From an uncultured bacterium (GTDB lineage Bacteria; Chloroflexota; Anaerolineae; J036; Brachytrichaceae), in the NCBI GenBank assembly GCA_903873965.1, contig CAIQQO010000347.1:113786-177785 (forward strand): DNA of 64,000 nt, given 5' to 3'. The notes beneath the pieces were generated by a model. It had not been told where the DNA came from. It searched no databases and saw only the letters and a program-made list of their open reading frames with translations. Positions 52,881 to 63,687 of this stretch are shown here, piece after piece. Made by a program: the position numbers and the translations under genes. Each line of letters starts with the position of its first letter. Position 1 is the stretch's first letter.

Positions 52881-53708
52881 ATGACTTTCCTCGAAAAACT
52901 AGCACGTGCACAGCAGAAGAATCGTTCCTATTTGTGTGTTGGACTCGACATTGTTGTAGCGAATACGCCATTACCGCTGCAGGTTCACGATGAACCAATG
53001 CTACCGTTTGCCCGCGCCATCATTGAGGCGACGCAGGATCTGGTTTGCGCATACAAGCCTAATCTCGGCTTTTTCCTGGCCGAGGGCGCTGCAGGGATCG
53101 TGGCGCTGGAACGCATTGTGCGCGCTATCCCTGAGGATATTCCCATCATCCTCGATGGTAAGTTCGGCGATATTGGCAACACGGCGCAAGCTTATGCGTG
53201 CGGGGCGTTTGAGCAGTTCAAGGCTGATGCTGTGACGCTGTCGCCCTATATTGGCAGCGATTCGATAAAGCCATTCTTGAACTATCGCGATCGTGGTGTG
53301 TTTGTGCTCGCGCGCACGAGCAATGTGAATGCGGGAGAATTCCAGAACCTGAGCAGTGACGAACAGACGCTATACGAACGGGTAGCGCGCAGCGCGAATC
53401 GCTGGCATGCCGAAGGCCCAGGCGCATGCGGCCTTGTTGTTGGCGCGACGGCGCCTGCTGAACTGGAACATATCCGGGAGATTTCTCCCGACTTGCCGTT
53501 CCTCATTCCTGGCGTCGGCGCGCAGGGCGGCGATTTGGAAGCAGCCGTGAGATTTGGCGCAACACGCAACGGTGTCGGGCCAGTGATCAATGCGTCGCGG
53601 GCTGTGATTTATGCTTCACGTACCGCCAACTTCGCCGAAGAGGCGCGCAAGGCAGCGTTGAGTATGGTGGAACAGATGCGCGCGATTCCGGGAAGCTTCG
53701 GCGCCTAA
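52881..53708 (+). CDS. pyrF: orotidine 5'-phosphate decarboxylase (type 2)
   Basis: PyrF decarboxylates OMP to UMP, the last step of de novo pyrimidine synthesis. The active-site motif LDGKFGDIGNTA is at about 90-101 (Asp-Lys-Asp triad), with GLDI near 20 and GVGAQGGDLEAAV near 217-229. The 275-residue length and the GDIGNTA segment fit the longer type 2 group. ATG 52881 is chosen; a longer frame overlaps the divergent gene. pyrE follows and pyrD comes after it. Confidence 0.94.
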   Translation: MTFLEKLARAQQKNRSYLCVGLDIVVANTPLPLQVHDEPMLPFARAIIEATQDLVCAYKPNLGFFLAEGAAGIVALERIVRAIPEDIPIILDGKFGDIGNTAQAYACGAFEQFKADAVTLSPYIGSDSIKPFLNYRDRGVFVLARTSNVNAGEFQNLSSDEQTLYERVARSANRWHAEGPGACGLVVGATAPAELEHIREISPDLPFLIPGVGAQGGDLEAAVRFGATRNGVGPVINASRAVIYASRTANFAEEARKAALSMVEQMRAIPGSFGA

Positions 53709-53737
53709 TCTTTTTGGTAACGGACAAAAACAGCATT

Positions 53738-54340
53738 ATGGAACAGATATCATCCATTGCGAGTGACCTCTTTGACATTGGGTGCGTCAAGTTCGGGCAG
53801 TTCAAACTGAAGTCTGGACTGATGTCGCCGATCTATATTGACCTGCGCCTGCTTGTGACGTATCCGGCAGTGCTTCGCAAAGTGGCCCAGGCCATGGGCG
53901 CCAAGATTACCGCTGCGGGAATTGCGTTCGATCGACTGGCAGCAATACCTTATGCCGGATTGCCCATTGGCGTTGCGGTGGCGCTTGAAACTGGATTGCC
54001 TTTGATCTATCCGCGAAAAGAGGCGAAGGAATATGGCACTGCGAAGTTGATCGAAGGCGAGTTTCATTCTGGCGAAGTGGCTTTGCTGGTAGATGACCTG
54101 ATCACCAAAGGCACAGCCAAGATCGAATCACTCAAACCCATGACCGATGCTGGGTTGCATGTCAAGGATGTACTGGTGCTCATCGATCGCGAACAGGGCG
54201 GCGCGCGTGAACTGGCTGCGTATGGCGTGAGTTTACACGCTGTGCTGACACTCTCGCAGATACTAGATGAGCTGGCGAGTGTGGGCAAACTCACAGGCGC
54301 AACGCGTGACGAGATATTGGCGTGGATTCGGGCAAACTGA
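53738..54340 (+). CDS. pyrE: orotate phosphoribosyltransferase
   Basis: PyrE joins orotate to PRPP to give OMP. The PRPP-binding motif LLVDDLITKGTAKIESL is at about 115-131, and the IYIDLRLL segment and YPRKEAKEYGT loop are in the expected places. ATG 53738 is used; a TTG eight codons upstream is possible. It starts 29 bases after pyrF and the pyrD gene start lies 29 bases after its stop. Together they cover the last three steps of UMP synthesis. Confidence 0.93.
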   Translation: MEQISSIASDLFDIGCVKFGQFKLKSGLMSPIYIDLRLLVTYPAVLRKVAQAMGAKITAAGIAFDRLAAIPYAGLPIGVAVALETGLPLIYPRKEAKEYGTAKLIEGEFHSGEVALLVDDLITKGTAKIESLKPMTDAGLHVKDVLVLIDREQGGARELAAYGVSLHAVLTLSQILDELASVGKLTGATRDEILAWIRAN

Positions 54341-54369
54341 GCTACACCAGCGAGAACTGGCAGGATTTA

Positions 54370-55350
54370 ATGGAAACGACCGTTACAGATCAGACTGAAA
54401 AGACAGCAGTGCAGAAACCTGACCTCAGCGTGAGCCTGTGCGGTGTGACGTTGCGCAATCCCACGGTGTTGGCGTCGGGCATTCTGGGCTTGAGCCAGGA
54501 AGTGTTTGATCGGCTTGCCCATTTGGGCGTCGGCGCGATCACAACGAAGTCGTGCAGCCTGCAACCGCGCGCCGGTTGGCATAACCCTACAATTGTGAAC
54601 TGGGGCTATGGGCTGATCAACGCGGTTGGACTGAGCAATCCGGGTGTTGAGGTGATGGTCGACGAGATTAGAAGCGCGAAGCTGGCGCTCAAAGAGCATG
54701 GCGTTCCGGTCATCGCCAGTATTTTCGCCAACACGATTTTCGATTTTGGCACGCTGGCGCGCTATATCAGCGAAGCTGATCCCGATCTGATCGAGGTGAA
54801 TATCTCATGCCCGAATATCGATACGAACCATGAAGAGATGTTCTCGTCGAACGCCTATGTGTCAGGACAGGTGACGCGCATGGTGAAGAAGCACGCGAAC
54901 TGTCCGGTGATCATCAAACTGTCGCCCAATGTCGACAGCATCGCGGCCGTGGCGAAAGAAGTGGTCAATGCCGGCGCTGATGCGATTTGCGCGATCAACT
55001 CGCTTGGTCCCGGCATTATCCTCGATATTGATACGGCCAAACCGGTGCTGGCCAATCGCACAGGCGGCGTCAGCGGGCCTGCTGTTCGCCCCATCGCAGT
55101 GCGGTGCGTGTATGACATCTGCAAAGCTCTGAAGGGCACTAAGGCGCAGGTGATCGGCACCGGAGGCGTTACCGAAGCGCGCGACGCGATCGAGATGATC
55201 CTTGTTGGCGCGACATGCGTTGGGATTGGCAGCGCGGTGTATCACCATGGATATGATGTGTTTGCCGATGTGAGTGCTGGCATCGAGGCGTACATGCAAA
55301 AACATGGCTACCACAGCCTGGAGGAGTTCCGCGGTAAGGCATTAGGCTAA
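54370..55350 (+). CDS. pyrD: dihydroorotate dehydrogenase, class 1 (1B-like)
   Basis: PyrD oxidises dihydroorotate to orotate with bound FMN. The catalytic cysteine is in VNISCPNID near 141-149, the FMN region in VIIKLSPNVDSI, and the phosphate-binding GTGGVTEARDAIEMILVGA segment near 265-283. The cysteine base marks class 1; the length of 326 residues and sequence resemble class 1B, which normally needs a PyrK partner. None is visible here. AGGA stands close before ATG 54370, which is therefore preferred to the longer frame overlapping pyrE. Confidence 0.94.
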   Translation: METTVTDQTEKTAVQKPDLSVSLCGVTLRNPTVLASGILGLSQEVFDRLAHLGVGAITTKSCSLQPRAGWHNPTIVNWGYGLINAVGLSNPGVEVMVDEIRSAKLALKEHGVPVIASIFANTIFDFGTLARYISEADPDLIEVNISCPNIDTNHEEMFSSNAYVSGQVTRMVKKHANCPVIIKLSPNVDSIAAVAKEVVNAGADAICAINSLGPGIILDIDTAKPVLANRTGGVSGPAVRPIAVRCVYDICKALKGTKAQVIGTGGVTEARDAIEMILVGATCVGIGSAVYHHGYDVFADVSAGIEAYMQKHGYHSLEEFRGKALG

Positions 55351-55471
55351 GTTGTCTGCCCGACAGATCCAGAGTTGGCCAGTGATATCTATGGCTGGTT
55401 ATCTCAACACAGTATTGTCACATATCAGATTGAGAATCACCTGTTTCAAGATTGAAGACTAGAGAGAATAT

Positions 55472-56677
55472 GTGGGCAATAGCAGACCAATCATACTGAT
55501 CCAAGCATTGTTGCTGTGTCTGACATCGAGCGTGGCAGCTCAGCATATACCGACATCGCCGCCTGTTGTATCAGCAACAGTCATCAATACAGTTCAGCCC
55601 GCAATCGAAATGATAGTTCAACCTACAGTGGAAGTGGCTATTCAACTTACAGCAAAACCAGGGGAAGTGAAACTCAGTTTACAGCCGCAACTACCAACAG
55701 AGGCTGATTTGTTTACCCGACCTGGTACTCGATTTCACAAAGTAGTCGGTGTACCGCCTCAGTTCGTCTTCTTTCTGCCAATAGAGAGCAAAGGGCCTCT
55801 TATTCTGTTCGACATTAACGCAAAACGTGTACTGACAACCACTTTCATCAGCCCACGTGGTAACCCCACTATCCCTTACGATCTAGTACTCGGGCATGAT
55901 GGTACGGTATGGTCACTTGGCGATTATGATAGTGGGGGGCAGGAATGGGTGCTCAGGCAGTTCAACCTGCAACGAATGGTGTTTATCCCTATACAGGATT
56001 TGAATGGTTTCCTGCGAGGTGATGGCGTCCAAGGCACCCAGAGCCTGTGTGAGGACACTCAAGGGAATCTTTGGCTGATCATCAATGATCGTCTCATCAA
56101 ATACTCACCAATGACAGGCCTTGTCGAGCGTATTCCCTTATCCGAAGCAGATTATCACGTAGCGAGCTTTAAGCCATCGATTGATGCAATACAGTGCGAC
56201 GATCGTGGCAATGTGTGGCTGATCATTACTCAGTATGCCCAGTCACTACATGAGAGAAGCTATTGGAAGCTATACCGTCTCGATGAGCCGAATTACCACC
56301 CGGTTGACTACCAAAGCCCAAACCGTGGAGAAACCTATAACTTTGCCGGTCAATTCTTACTTGATCCTGGTGGTAACGTATGGGTTGTCGATACAGGATT
56401 TGCTCTTTCTATGTCGAAATTCGATAATGCAATACCGCACTGGCAATCCATTCGACCACCGAATGCATCATTCGAACCTGGGACACTCTTCCGATCCTCA
56501 GATGGTCGATTATGGATGTCATCTTACGCGAGCCCAGGAATCGTCGTCTACAATCCAGCGACTACGAGTTGGCAAAGTATTGCCGGCATATCGTCGGCCG
56601 TTGGCCAGAGCCAGGATGGTGATCTATGGACTGCAGATGATAAGCAGATTTATAAAATCGTCTTAGGGAGTCAATAG
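55472..56677 (+). CDS. secreted beta-propeller-like protein
   Basis: A signal peptide (about 1-23, ending VAA-QH) and a Pro/Thr/Val linker are followed by repeats with the pattern D-(G/x)-(N/T)-(V/L)-W, for example HDGTVWSLG, DTQGNLWLI, DDRGNVWLI, DPGGNVWVV and SDGRLWMS. These are typical of two-component-regulator-propeller or streptogramin-lyase-like blades. No catalytic residue pattern was recognised. The start is GTG with AGAGAG upstream. Its base composition looks more A+T rich than the flanking pyr and arg genes, a possible sign of transfer. Confidence 0.65.
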   Translation: MGNSRPIILIQALLLCLTSSVAAQHIPTSPPVVSATVINTVQPAIEMIVQPTVEVAIQLTAKPGEVKLSLQPQLPTEADLFTRPGTRFHKVVGVPPQFVFFLPIESKGPLILFDINAKRVLTTTFISPRGNPTIPYDLVLGHDGTVWSLGDYDSGGQEWVLRQFNLQRMVFIPIQDLNGFLRGDGVQGTQSLCEDTQGNLWLIINDRLIKYSPMTGLVERIPLSEADYHVASFKPSIDAIQCDDRGNVWLIITQYAQSLHERSYWKLYRLDEPNYHPVDYQSPNRGETYNFAGQFLLDPGGNVWVVDTGFALSMSKFDNAIPHWQSIRPPNASFEPGTLFRSSDGRLWMSSYASPGIVVYNPATTSWQSIAGISSAVGQSQDGDLWTADDKQIYKIVLGSQ

Positions 56678-56687
56678 AAAGATCTAT

Positions 56688-56716
56688 GACACTATTGATC
56701 GTGAAGATATAGTGTC
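56688..56716. terminator. 8-bp inverted repeat after the propeller gene
   Basis: GACACTAT at 56688-56695 and ATAGTGTC at 56709-56716 form an 8-bp stem with a 13-base loop just past the stop codon. No long T-run follows; a weak terminator is likely. Confidence 0.4.
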
Positions 56717-56844
56717 CTGTTCTTGATCCGTTTCTTGGTGATTGATAGGAAATGAGGATGGGAACAGATTCTAAGCAAATACCAATAGAGGGCTGCTAGA
56801 CTGGCATCCGTTAATGTGTGTTGCAGTGGTAAAGGTGATTGGCC

Positions 56845-57228
56845 GTGACGACATCGAATGTATTTGCGCAATTTGAGAATCAGCAGTTTCTAAACCTCGA
56901 GACCGTCCGCAAGAGCGGTGTTGCAGTTCCCACGCCGGTGTGGTTTCTAAAAGAGGGTGATACGTTGTTCGTTCGCACGCCGGCCAGTTCTGGCAAAGTG
57001 AAACGGGCGCGTAATAACCCGCGCGTGCGCGTGGCCGTGTGTGATCGCAGTGGAAAGCTGTCCAGCGCATGGTTCAATGCGACTTCGCGTTTGACCGACG
57101 CAACAGAGGCTGAGCGTATCAACAAGCTTTTGAATACCAAGTACGGCTTAATGAAGCGCGTTTTTGATTTATTTGGCGGTTTTAATAAGGTTCAGTATGC
57201 CGTCATTGCGGTCAAGTTAGTGGAGTAG
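56845..57228 (+). CDS. PPOX-class (F420-type) split-barrel oxidoreductase, copy 1
   Basis: This is a 127-residue flavin or F420-binding split-barrel protein. The hallmarks are NLETVRKSGVAVPTPVWF (residues 18-35), LFVRTPASSGKVKRARNNPRVRVAVCD (about 44-70), and a C-terminal YAVIAVKLVE strand. Such proteins reduce or bind F420 or flavin with little domain context. GTG 56845 is chosen because AAGG stands 9 bases before it. A homologue starts 4 bases after the stop, so the two are a tandem pair in one operon. Confidence 0.82.
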   Translation: MTTSNVFAQFENQQFLNLETVRKSGVAVPTPVWFLKEGDTLFVRTPASSGKVKRARNNPRVRVAVCDRSGKLSSAWFNATSRLTDATEAERINKLLNTKYGLMKRVFDLFGGFNKVQYAVIAVKLVE

Positions 57229-57232
57229 AATT

Positions 57233-57613
57233 ATGTCAATCAGTGGATTAGCACAGTTTACAGACCAGCAGTATCTCAATATCGAGACCTTTCGCAAAAA
57301 CGGGCAGGCCTTGCCGACCCCGGTGTGGTTTGCTGAGGATAACGGCGTGTTGTATTTCCGCACTGTTAATGGCGCTGGCAAGATGAAGCGCATCATAAAC
57401 AACTCGCATGTGCGTGTGATGCCGTGCCAGAGTCAAGGTGAGTCGTTGGGATCGTGGGTGGACGCGGACGCGCAGGTAGTCACCGGTGCAGAAGCCGATA
57501 GCGCGATGGTGCTGCTCAATGCGAAGTACGAGATTCCGATGAAGTCGATGCAGTTTCCCCCAGAGGTGCTGGCAAGAGGCTTTGCAGTGATTGCGATCAA
57601 GCTGCGCGCGTGA
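57233..57613 (+). CDS. PPOX-class (F420-type) split-barrel oxidoreductase, copy 2
   Basis: The protein is 126 residues and matches its upstream neighbour over its length (FTDQQYLNIETFRKNGQALPTPVWF, split near the Lys-Asn pair, and GKMKRIINNSHVRVMPC). It lacks the cluster of Arg residues seen in copy 1 (GKVKRARNNPRVRV) and has GSWVDADAQ where copy 1 has SSAWFNATS. The two copies have diverged clearly, suggesting an old duplication and possibly different ligands. It starts 4 bases after copy 1. Confidence 0.82.
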   Translation: MSISGLAQFTDQQYLNIETFRKNGQALPTPVWFAEDNGVLYFRTVNGAGKMKRIINNSHVRVMPCQSQGESLGSWVDADAQVVTGAEADSAMVLLNAKYEIPMKSMQFPPEVLARGFAVIAIKLRA

Positions 57614-57621
57614 ATTTGAGT

Positions 57622-57649
57622 TTGACAGACAGCCACTCGCCCTTATAAT
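57622..57649 (+). promoter_or_regulatory. consensus sigma70 promoter of the arginine operon
   Basis: TTGACA at 57622-57627 and TATAAT at 57644-57649 are both perfect consensus hexamers, separated by 16 bases. The predicted transcript start falls at or next to the ATG at 57657. It drives the leader and argC-argB-argG-argG. Confidence 0.8.
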
Positions 57650-57656
57650 GGCGCTC

Positions 57657-57743
57657 ATGTTTCAGCACATGTTTGAGCTTCGCTCGCGTCGACTGCGCTC
57701 ACTGGACTGTGTGTCTGGTTTGGGCGCGACGTCGCATGGGTGA
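57657..57743 (+). CDS. arginine-rich leader peptide of the arg operon (predicted)
   Basis: A 28-codon ORF starts 8 bases after the -10 box and ends with TGA at 57741-57743. Codons 9, 11, 12 and 14 are Arg (CGC, CGT, CGA, CGC), four Arg in six codons. It ends 38 bases before an intrinsic terminator that precedes argC. This is the layout of an amino-acid attenuator: a ribosome stalled for Arg-tRNA would leave 57711-57725 free to pair with the 5' terminator arm (GTGTC with GACAC and GGGC with GCCC). The ORF may be translated without a leader sequence, since no ribosome binding site is seen. It is too short for family similarity. Confidence 0.6.
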   Translation: MFQHMFELRSRRLRSLDCVSGLGATSHG

Positions 57744-57781
57744 GTGGAACTCTGACGTTCGTTTGCCGGGTAATGACAATT

Positions 57782-57816
57782 AGCCCCTGACACACTCCAG
57801 TGTTAGGGGCTTTTTA
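57782..57816 (+). terminator. intrinsic terminator/attenuator before argC
   Basis: A 12-bp stem (57782-57793 with 57800-57811) around the 6-base loop ACTCCA is followed by TTTTTAATTTT. It ends 15 bases before the argC start. Its 5' arm can also pair with part of the leader upstream. Confidence 0.88.
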
Positions 57817-57831
57817 ATTTTCAGGAACGAC

Positions 57832-58890
57832 ATGATAAATATAGGTATTTTTGGCGCGACAGGTTATACAGGCGTTGAGCTGGTCAAGTTGATCAGTCGG
57901 CATCGTCATGCGCGGCTGGTATTTGCTGCATCGGAGAATAGCGCCGGCATGCGCCTGTCTGATGTAATCCCTTGTGCATATGAAACAAAGTTGATCAAGG
58001 CGGCAGATGCACCGCTGGCCGATGTGGATATCGTTTTCTCATGTCTGCCGCACGGCCCATCTGCGCAGTTGTGCGCCGGCGTGATTAAAGCCGGTAAGCG
58101 CGCCGTCGATTTTTCGGCTGACTTTCGACTGCGCAATCCTGCACTCTATAAGCAATATTATGGCCATGAGCATCCGTGTCCGGAACTGCTGCCTGAAGCG
58201 GTGTATGGTCTACCCGAACTATACCGGTCGGTGCTCCCTGATGCTAACCTGGTGGCCAATCCCGGCTGCTATCCCACCAGCATGATTCTGGGCGCCTTGC
58301 CATTGCTCGAACTGGCCGCGCTGGCCGAACCGATGGTGATATCGGACTCCAAATCGGGCGTCAGCGGGGCAGGGCGCAAACCATCGCAATCCTCGCACTT
58401 TGTCGAGGTCAACGAGAACCTGGCCCCGTACAATATTGGCCACATGCATCGCCACGTCCCCGAAATTGAACAGCTGATGAACGATGCCTGGGGTGGTCGC
58501 GATGACCCATCACGCGGCGCGTCCACGCTCCAATCCCCCATCTCCATCCTGTTTTCACCACACCTGCTGCCCATTTCCCGCGGCATGCTCAGCACCATGT
58601 ATTTCAAGCTGACGCCGCAGGCCGTTGAGCAGGACTGGCATCGTATTTTTGAGCAACGTTATGATGGTGAACCTTTTGTGCGCGTGCTGCCAAAAGGTCA
58701 AATGTCGACTATCGCGCACGTGAACCACACTAACTACTGCACGCTATCAGTACATCAACAGACCGGCGCGCTGGCGAATATGTTGATTGTCGTATCGTGC
58801 ATCGATAACCTGGTGAAAGGCGCGTCGGGGCAGGCGATCCAGAGCATGAATCTGATGTGTGGCATTGATGAAACGGAGGGTCTACTCTAG
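57832..58890 (+). CDS. argC: N-acetyl-gamma-glutamyl-phosphate reductase
   Basis: ArgC reduces N-acetylglutamyl phosphate to the semialdehyde in arginine synthesis. The NADPH-binding motif GIFGATGYTGVELVKLI is at residues 4-20. The active-site cysteine lies in NPGCYPTS near 142-149, and the HVPEIEQ segment and SGVSGAGRKPSQ loop are in place. AGGA lies 7 bases before the ATG. It is the first structural gene after the attenuator, and the next gene's GTG follows its TAG with no gap. Confidence 0.95.
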   Translation: MINIGIFGATGYTGVELVKLISRHRHARLVFAASENSAGMRLSDVIPCAYETKLIKAADAPLADVDIVFSCLPHGPSAQLCAGVIKAGKRAVDFSADFRLRNPALYKQYYGHEHPCPELLPEAVYGLPELYRSVLPDANLVANPGCYPTSMILGALPLLELAALAEPMVISDSKSGVSGAGRKPSQSSHFVEVNENLAPYNIGHMHRHVPEIEQLMNDAWGGRDDPSRGASTLQSPISILFSPHLLPISRGMLSTMYFKLTPQAVEQDWHRIFEQRYDGEPFVRVLPKGQMSTIAHVNHTNYCTLSVHQQTGALANMLIVVSCIDNLVKGASGQAIQSMNLMCGIDETEGLL

Positions 58891-61565
<2,675 letters not shown>

Positions 61566-61596
61566 CAGGGGATTCTCATCGTAAGTGGAACTACAC

Positions 61597-63435
61597 ATGG
61601 AAGTGATCGTTAGGCCGGCTGTCCTCGATGACGTCGCGCGTATCTCGGAGTTGATTGCTGGGAATGCGCGCAAAGGTGGGCTATTGCCGCGCAGCACGGC
61701 CAACATCCGCGCTTCGCTGAAGAATATGCTGGTGGCTGTACTGACCGGGCAGGAGGCGGCAGAATCGCCGCTGGTGGTTGGGTGTGGCTCGTTGGTGCCA
61801 ATGAGCACTGCGTTGGTTGAGCTGCGCTCGCTGGCCGTGGATGAGACGCTGCGCGGCGGCGGGGTGGGGCAGAAACTGGTGAATGCGCTGGTCGCGGAGG
61901 CGCGCGAGCGCAAATTCAGCACGATCTTCGCCCTCACGCGCGCGATGCGTTTCTTCGAGAAGTGCGGTTTTACGGTGACCTCCAAGGAGAACTTTCCAGA
62001 GAAGGTATTTCGCGACTGTGTGTCATGTCCCATGCTGTTGAACTGTGATGAAGTGGCCATGTCCATTGAATTGGCATCGGAAGCGATTATTGTCCCGGCG
62101 CGCATGCCGGCATTGGGCAATCGCGAGAAGCAAATCCCGGTTGAGGCTGTGCAGTACATGATGGAGACCGAAGGCGCGCGCGGCGTGAACATCGTGCGCG
62201 AGCCTGTGAACAAGGTTGTGCTGGCATACAGCGGTGGCCTGGATACGGCGTGCGCCGTGCCGTGGTTGCGCGAGAACTATGGCTGCGAAGTGGTGTGCTT
62301 CGTGGCAGACGTGGGGCAGGGCTGGAACTTCGAGGCGATCAAACAGCGGGCGTTGCGCTCCGGCGCGAGCAAATGCATCGTGCGCGATCTGCGCAACGAG
62401 TTCTCGGTGGAGTATTGCTATCCGCTGGTGCAGAGCGGTGCGATCTACGAGAACAAGTATTTGCTGGGCGCAAGCATCGTGCGGCCGTTAATGGCTAAGC
62501 ATCAGGTGGAGATAGCCAACCAGGAGAATGCCGATGCCGTCTCGCATGCAGCGACGGGCAAAGGCAATGACCAGGTGCGCTTCGAACTGACTTACATGGC
62601 GTTGAACCCCCGGCTACGCATCATCGCGCCGTGGCGTGAATGGAATCTACGCGGGCGCGACGACGCGATCGCGTATGCGCAGGCGCACAATGTGCCAGTG
62701 AGTCAGACTTTAGGCAGCATTTATTCCGGCGATCACAGCCTGTGGCACCGCAGTTTCGAGGGCGGCAGCCTGGAGGATCCGTGGCGCGAACCGGGCGAAG
62801 AACTGTATCGGCAGACGATCTCGCCGTTGGAAGCGCCCGATGCGCCGGAATACGTGGAGATTGATTTCGTGTGCGGCATCCCGAAGCGGGTTAACGGCAT
62901 TGCTCTCGGCGGAGCCGACCTGATCGTGGCGTTGAACACGATGGGCGCGCGGCATGGCGTGGGGCGCTACGACCTGGTTGAGAACAGGCTGGTGGGGATG
63001 AAATCGCACAGCGTGTACGAGGCGCCCGGCGCTACCATTCTGCGCGCGGCGCACCAGGGGATCGAGGAATTGACGCTCAACCGCGAGACGCTGCATTACA
63101 AGCAGATCGTGGCGTTGAAGTACGCCGACCTGTTGTATGGCGGGCAATGGTTCACGCCGTTGCGCGACGCGATCCAGGCGTTTATCACGGTGACGCAACG
63201 CGATGTCACCGGCACAGGGCGGATCAAGCTGTACAAGGGCAGCGCGACGCTTGTGGGTCGGCAGGCAGCTTACTCGCTCTACCGCGAGGATCTGGCGACG
63301 TTTAACGCCGAGGACGTGTACAACCAGAAGGATGCCGAGGGCTTTATCCGGTTATACGGGCTACCGATGTACGTGAAGGCGCAGGTGGATTTATCGCGGG
63401 CAGCCACGTTGGCGTCAGTGGATGCGAAGTACTGA
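61597..63435 (+). CDS. argG: GNAT (N-acetylglutamate synthase-like) fused to argininosuccinate synthase
   Basis: Residues about 1-159 (from ATG 61597) are a GNAT domain of the short N-acetylglutamate synthase type. The acetyl-CoA loop is LRSLAVDETLRGGGVGQKLV, followed by MRFFEKCGF and the Cys-rich end FRDCVSCPMLLNCDEVAM. The same segments occur in the ArgA domain of ArgH(A) fusions. After a linker of about 45 residues an argininosuccinate synthase of about 405 residues follows, with [28 protein letters not shown] and SIYSGDHSLWHRS. This part is of the shorter type, unlike the neighbouring ArgG. A GTG at 61585 would add 4 residues. Confidence 0.9.
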   Translation: MEVIVRPAVLDDVARISELIAGNARKGGLLPRSTANIRASLKNMLVAVLTGQEAAESPLVVGCGSLVPMSTALVELRSLAVDETLRGGGVGQKLVNALVAEARERKFSTIFALTRAMRFFEKCGFTVTSKENFPEKVFRDCVSCPMLLNCDEVAMSIELASEAIIVPARMPALGNREKQIPVEAVQYMMETEGARGVNIVREPVNKVVLAYSGGLDTACAVPWLRENYGCEVVCFVADVGQGWNFEAIKQRALRSGASKCIVRDLRNEFSVEYCYPLVQSGAIYENKYLLGASIVRPLMAKHQVEIANQENADAVSHAATGKGNDQVRFELTYMALNPRLRIIAPWREWNLRGRDDAIAYAQAHNVPVSQTLGSIYSGDHSLWHRSFEGGSLEDPWREPGEELYRQTISPLEAPDAPEYVEIDFVCGIPKRVNGIALGGADLIVALNTMGARHGVGRYDLVENRLVGMKSHSVYEAPGATILRAAHQGIEELTLNRETLHYKQIVALKYADLLYGGQWFTPLRDAIQAFITVTQRDVTGTGRIKLYKGSATLVGRQAAYSLYREDLATFNAEDVYNQKDAEGFIRLYGLPMYVKAQVDLSRAATLASVDAKY

Positions 63436-63567
63436 CCAATTACCGACGCCTCGCATTATGTATGCTTTTGCAATGGAACAGACCCCCTCGGCGCGGAGTA
63501 AAACGTAAAGGGGAGGCAATCCTCCTTGCGAAGGGTGGTAAGAAGATACAACCTATACCTTTCAGGG

Positions 63568-63604
63568 CCGTCGAAGGGTTCGAAGTCTTCGAACCCTTCG
63601 ACGG
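63568..63604. repeat. perfect 37-bp palindrome
   Basis: Arms of 18 bases (63568-63585 and 63587-63604) flank a single central T and are exact reverse complements; each arm also contains the smaller motif TTCGAA. No T-run follows. It lies 133 bases after the end of the arg operon and may be a terminator-like hairpin or a mobile palindromic repeat. Confidence 0.75.
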
Positions 63605-63687
63605 AGGTCATCAGGCTTACTGGTACCGACGGGTTGCTCAGCAGGTCGATGTCGTCAAAGGCAACTTGCCCTTGACCAGGTTGATAT

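Noticed and set aside
57720..57816. T-box riboswitch before argC
   Set aside because: A GTGGAAC segment resembles part of a T-box, but the full T-box sequence and stem I motifs are absent and the UGGN pairing would not fit Arg tRNA. Leader-peptide attenuation fits better.
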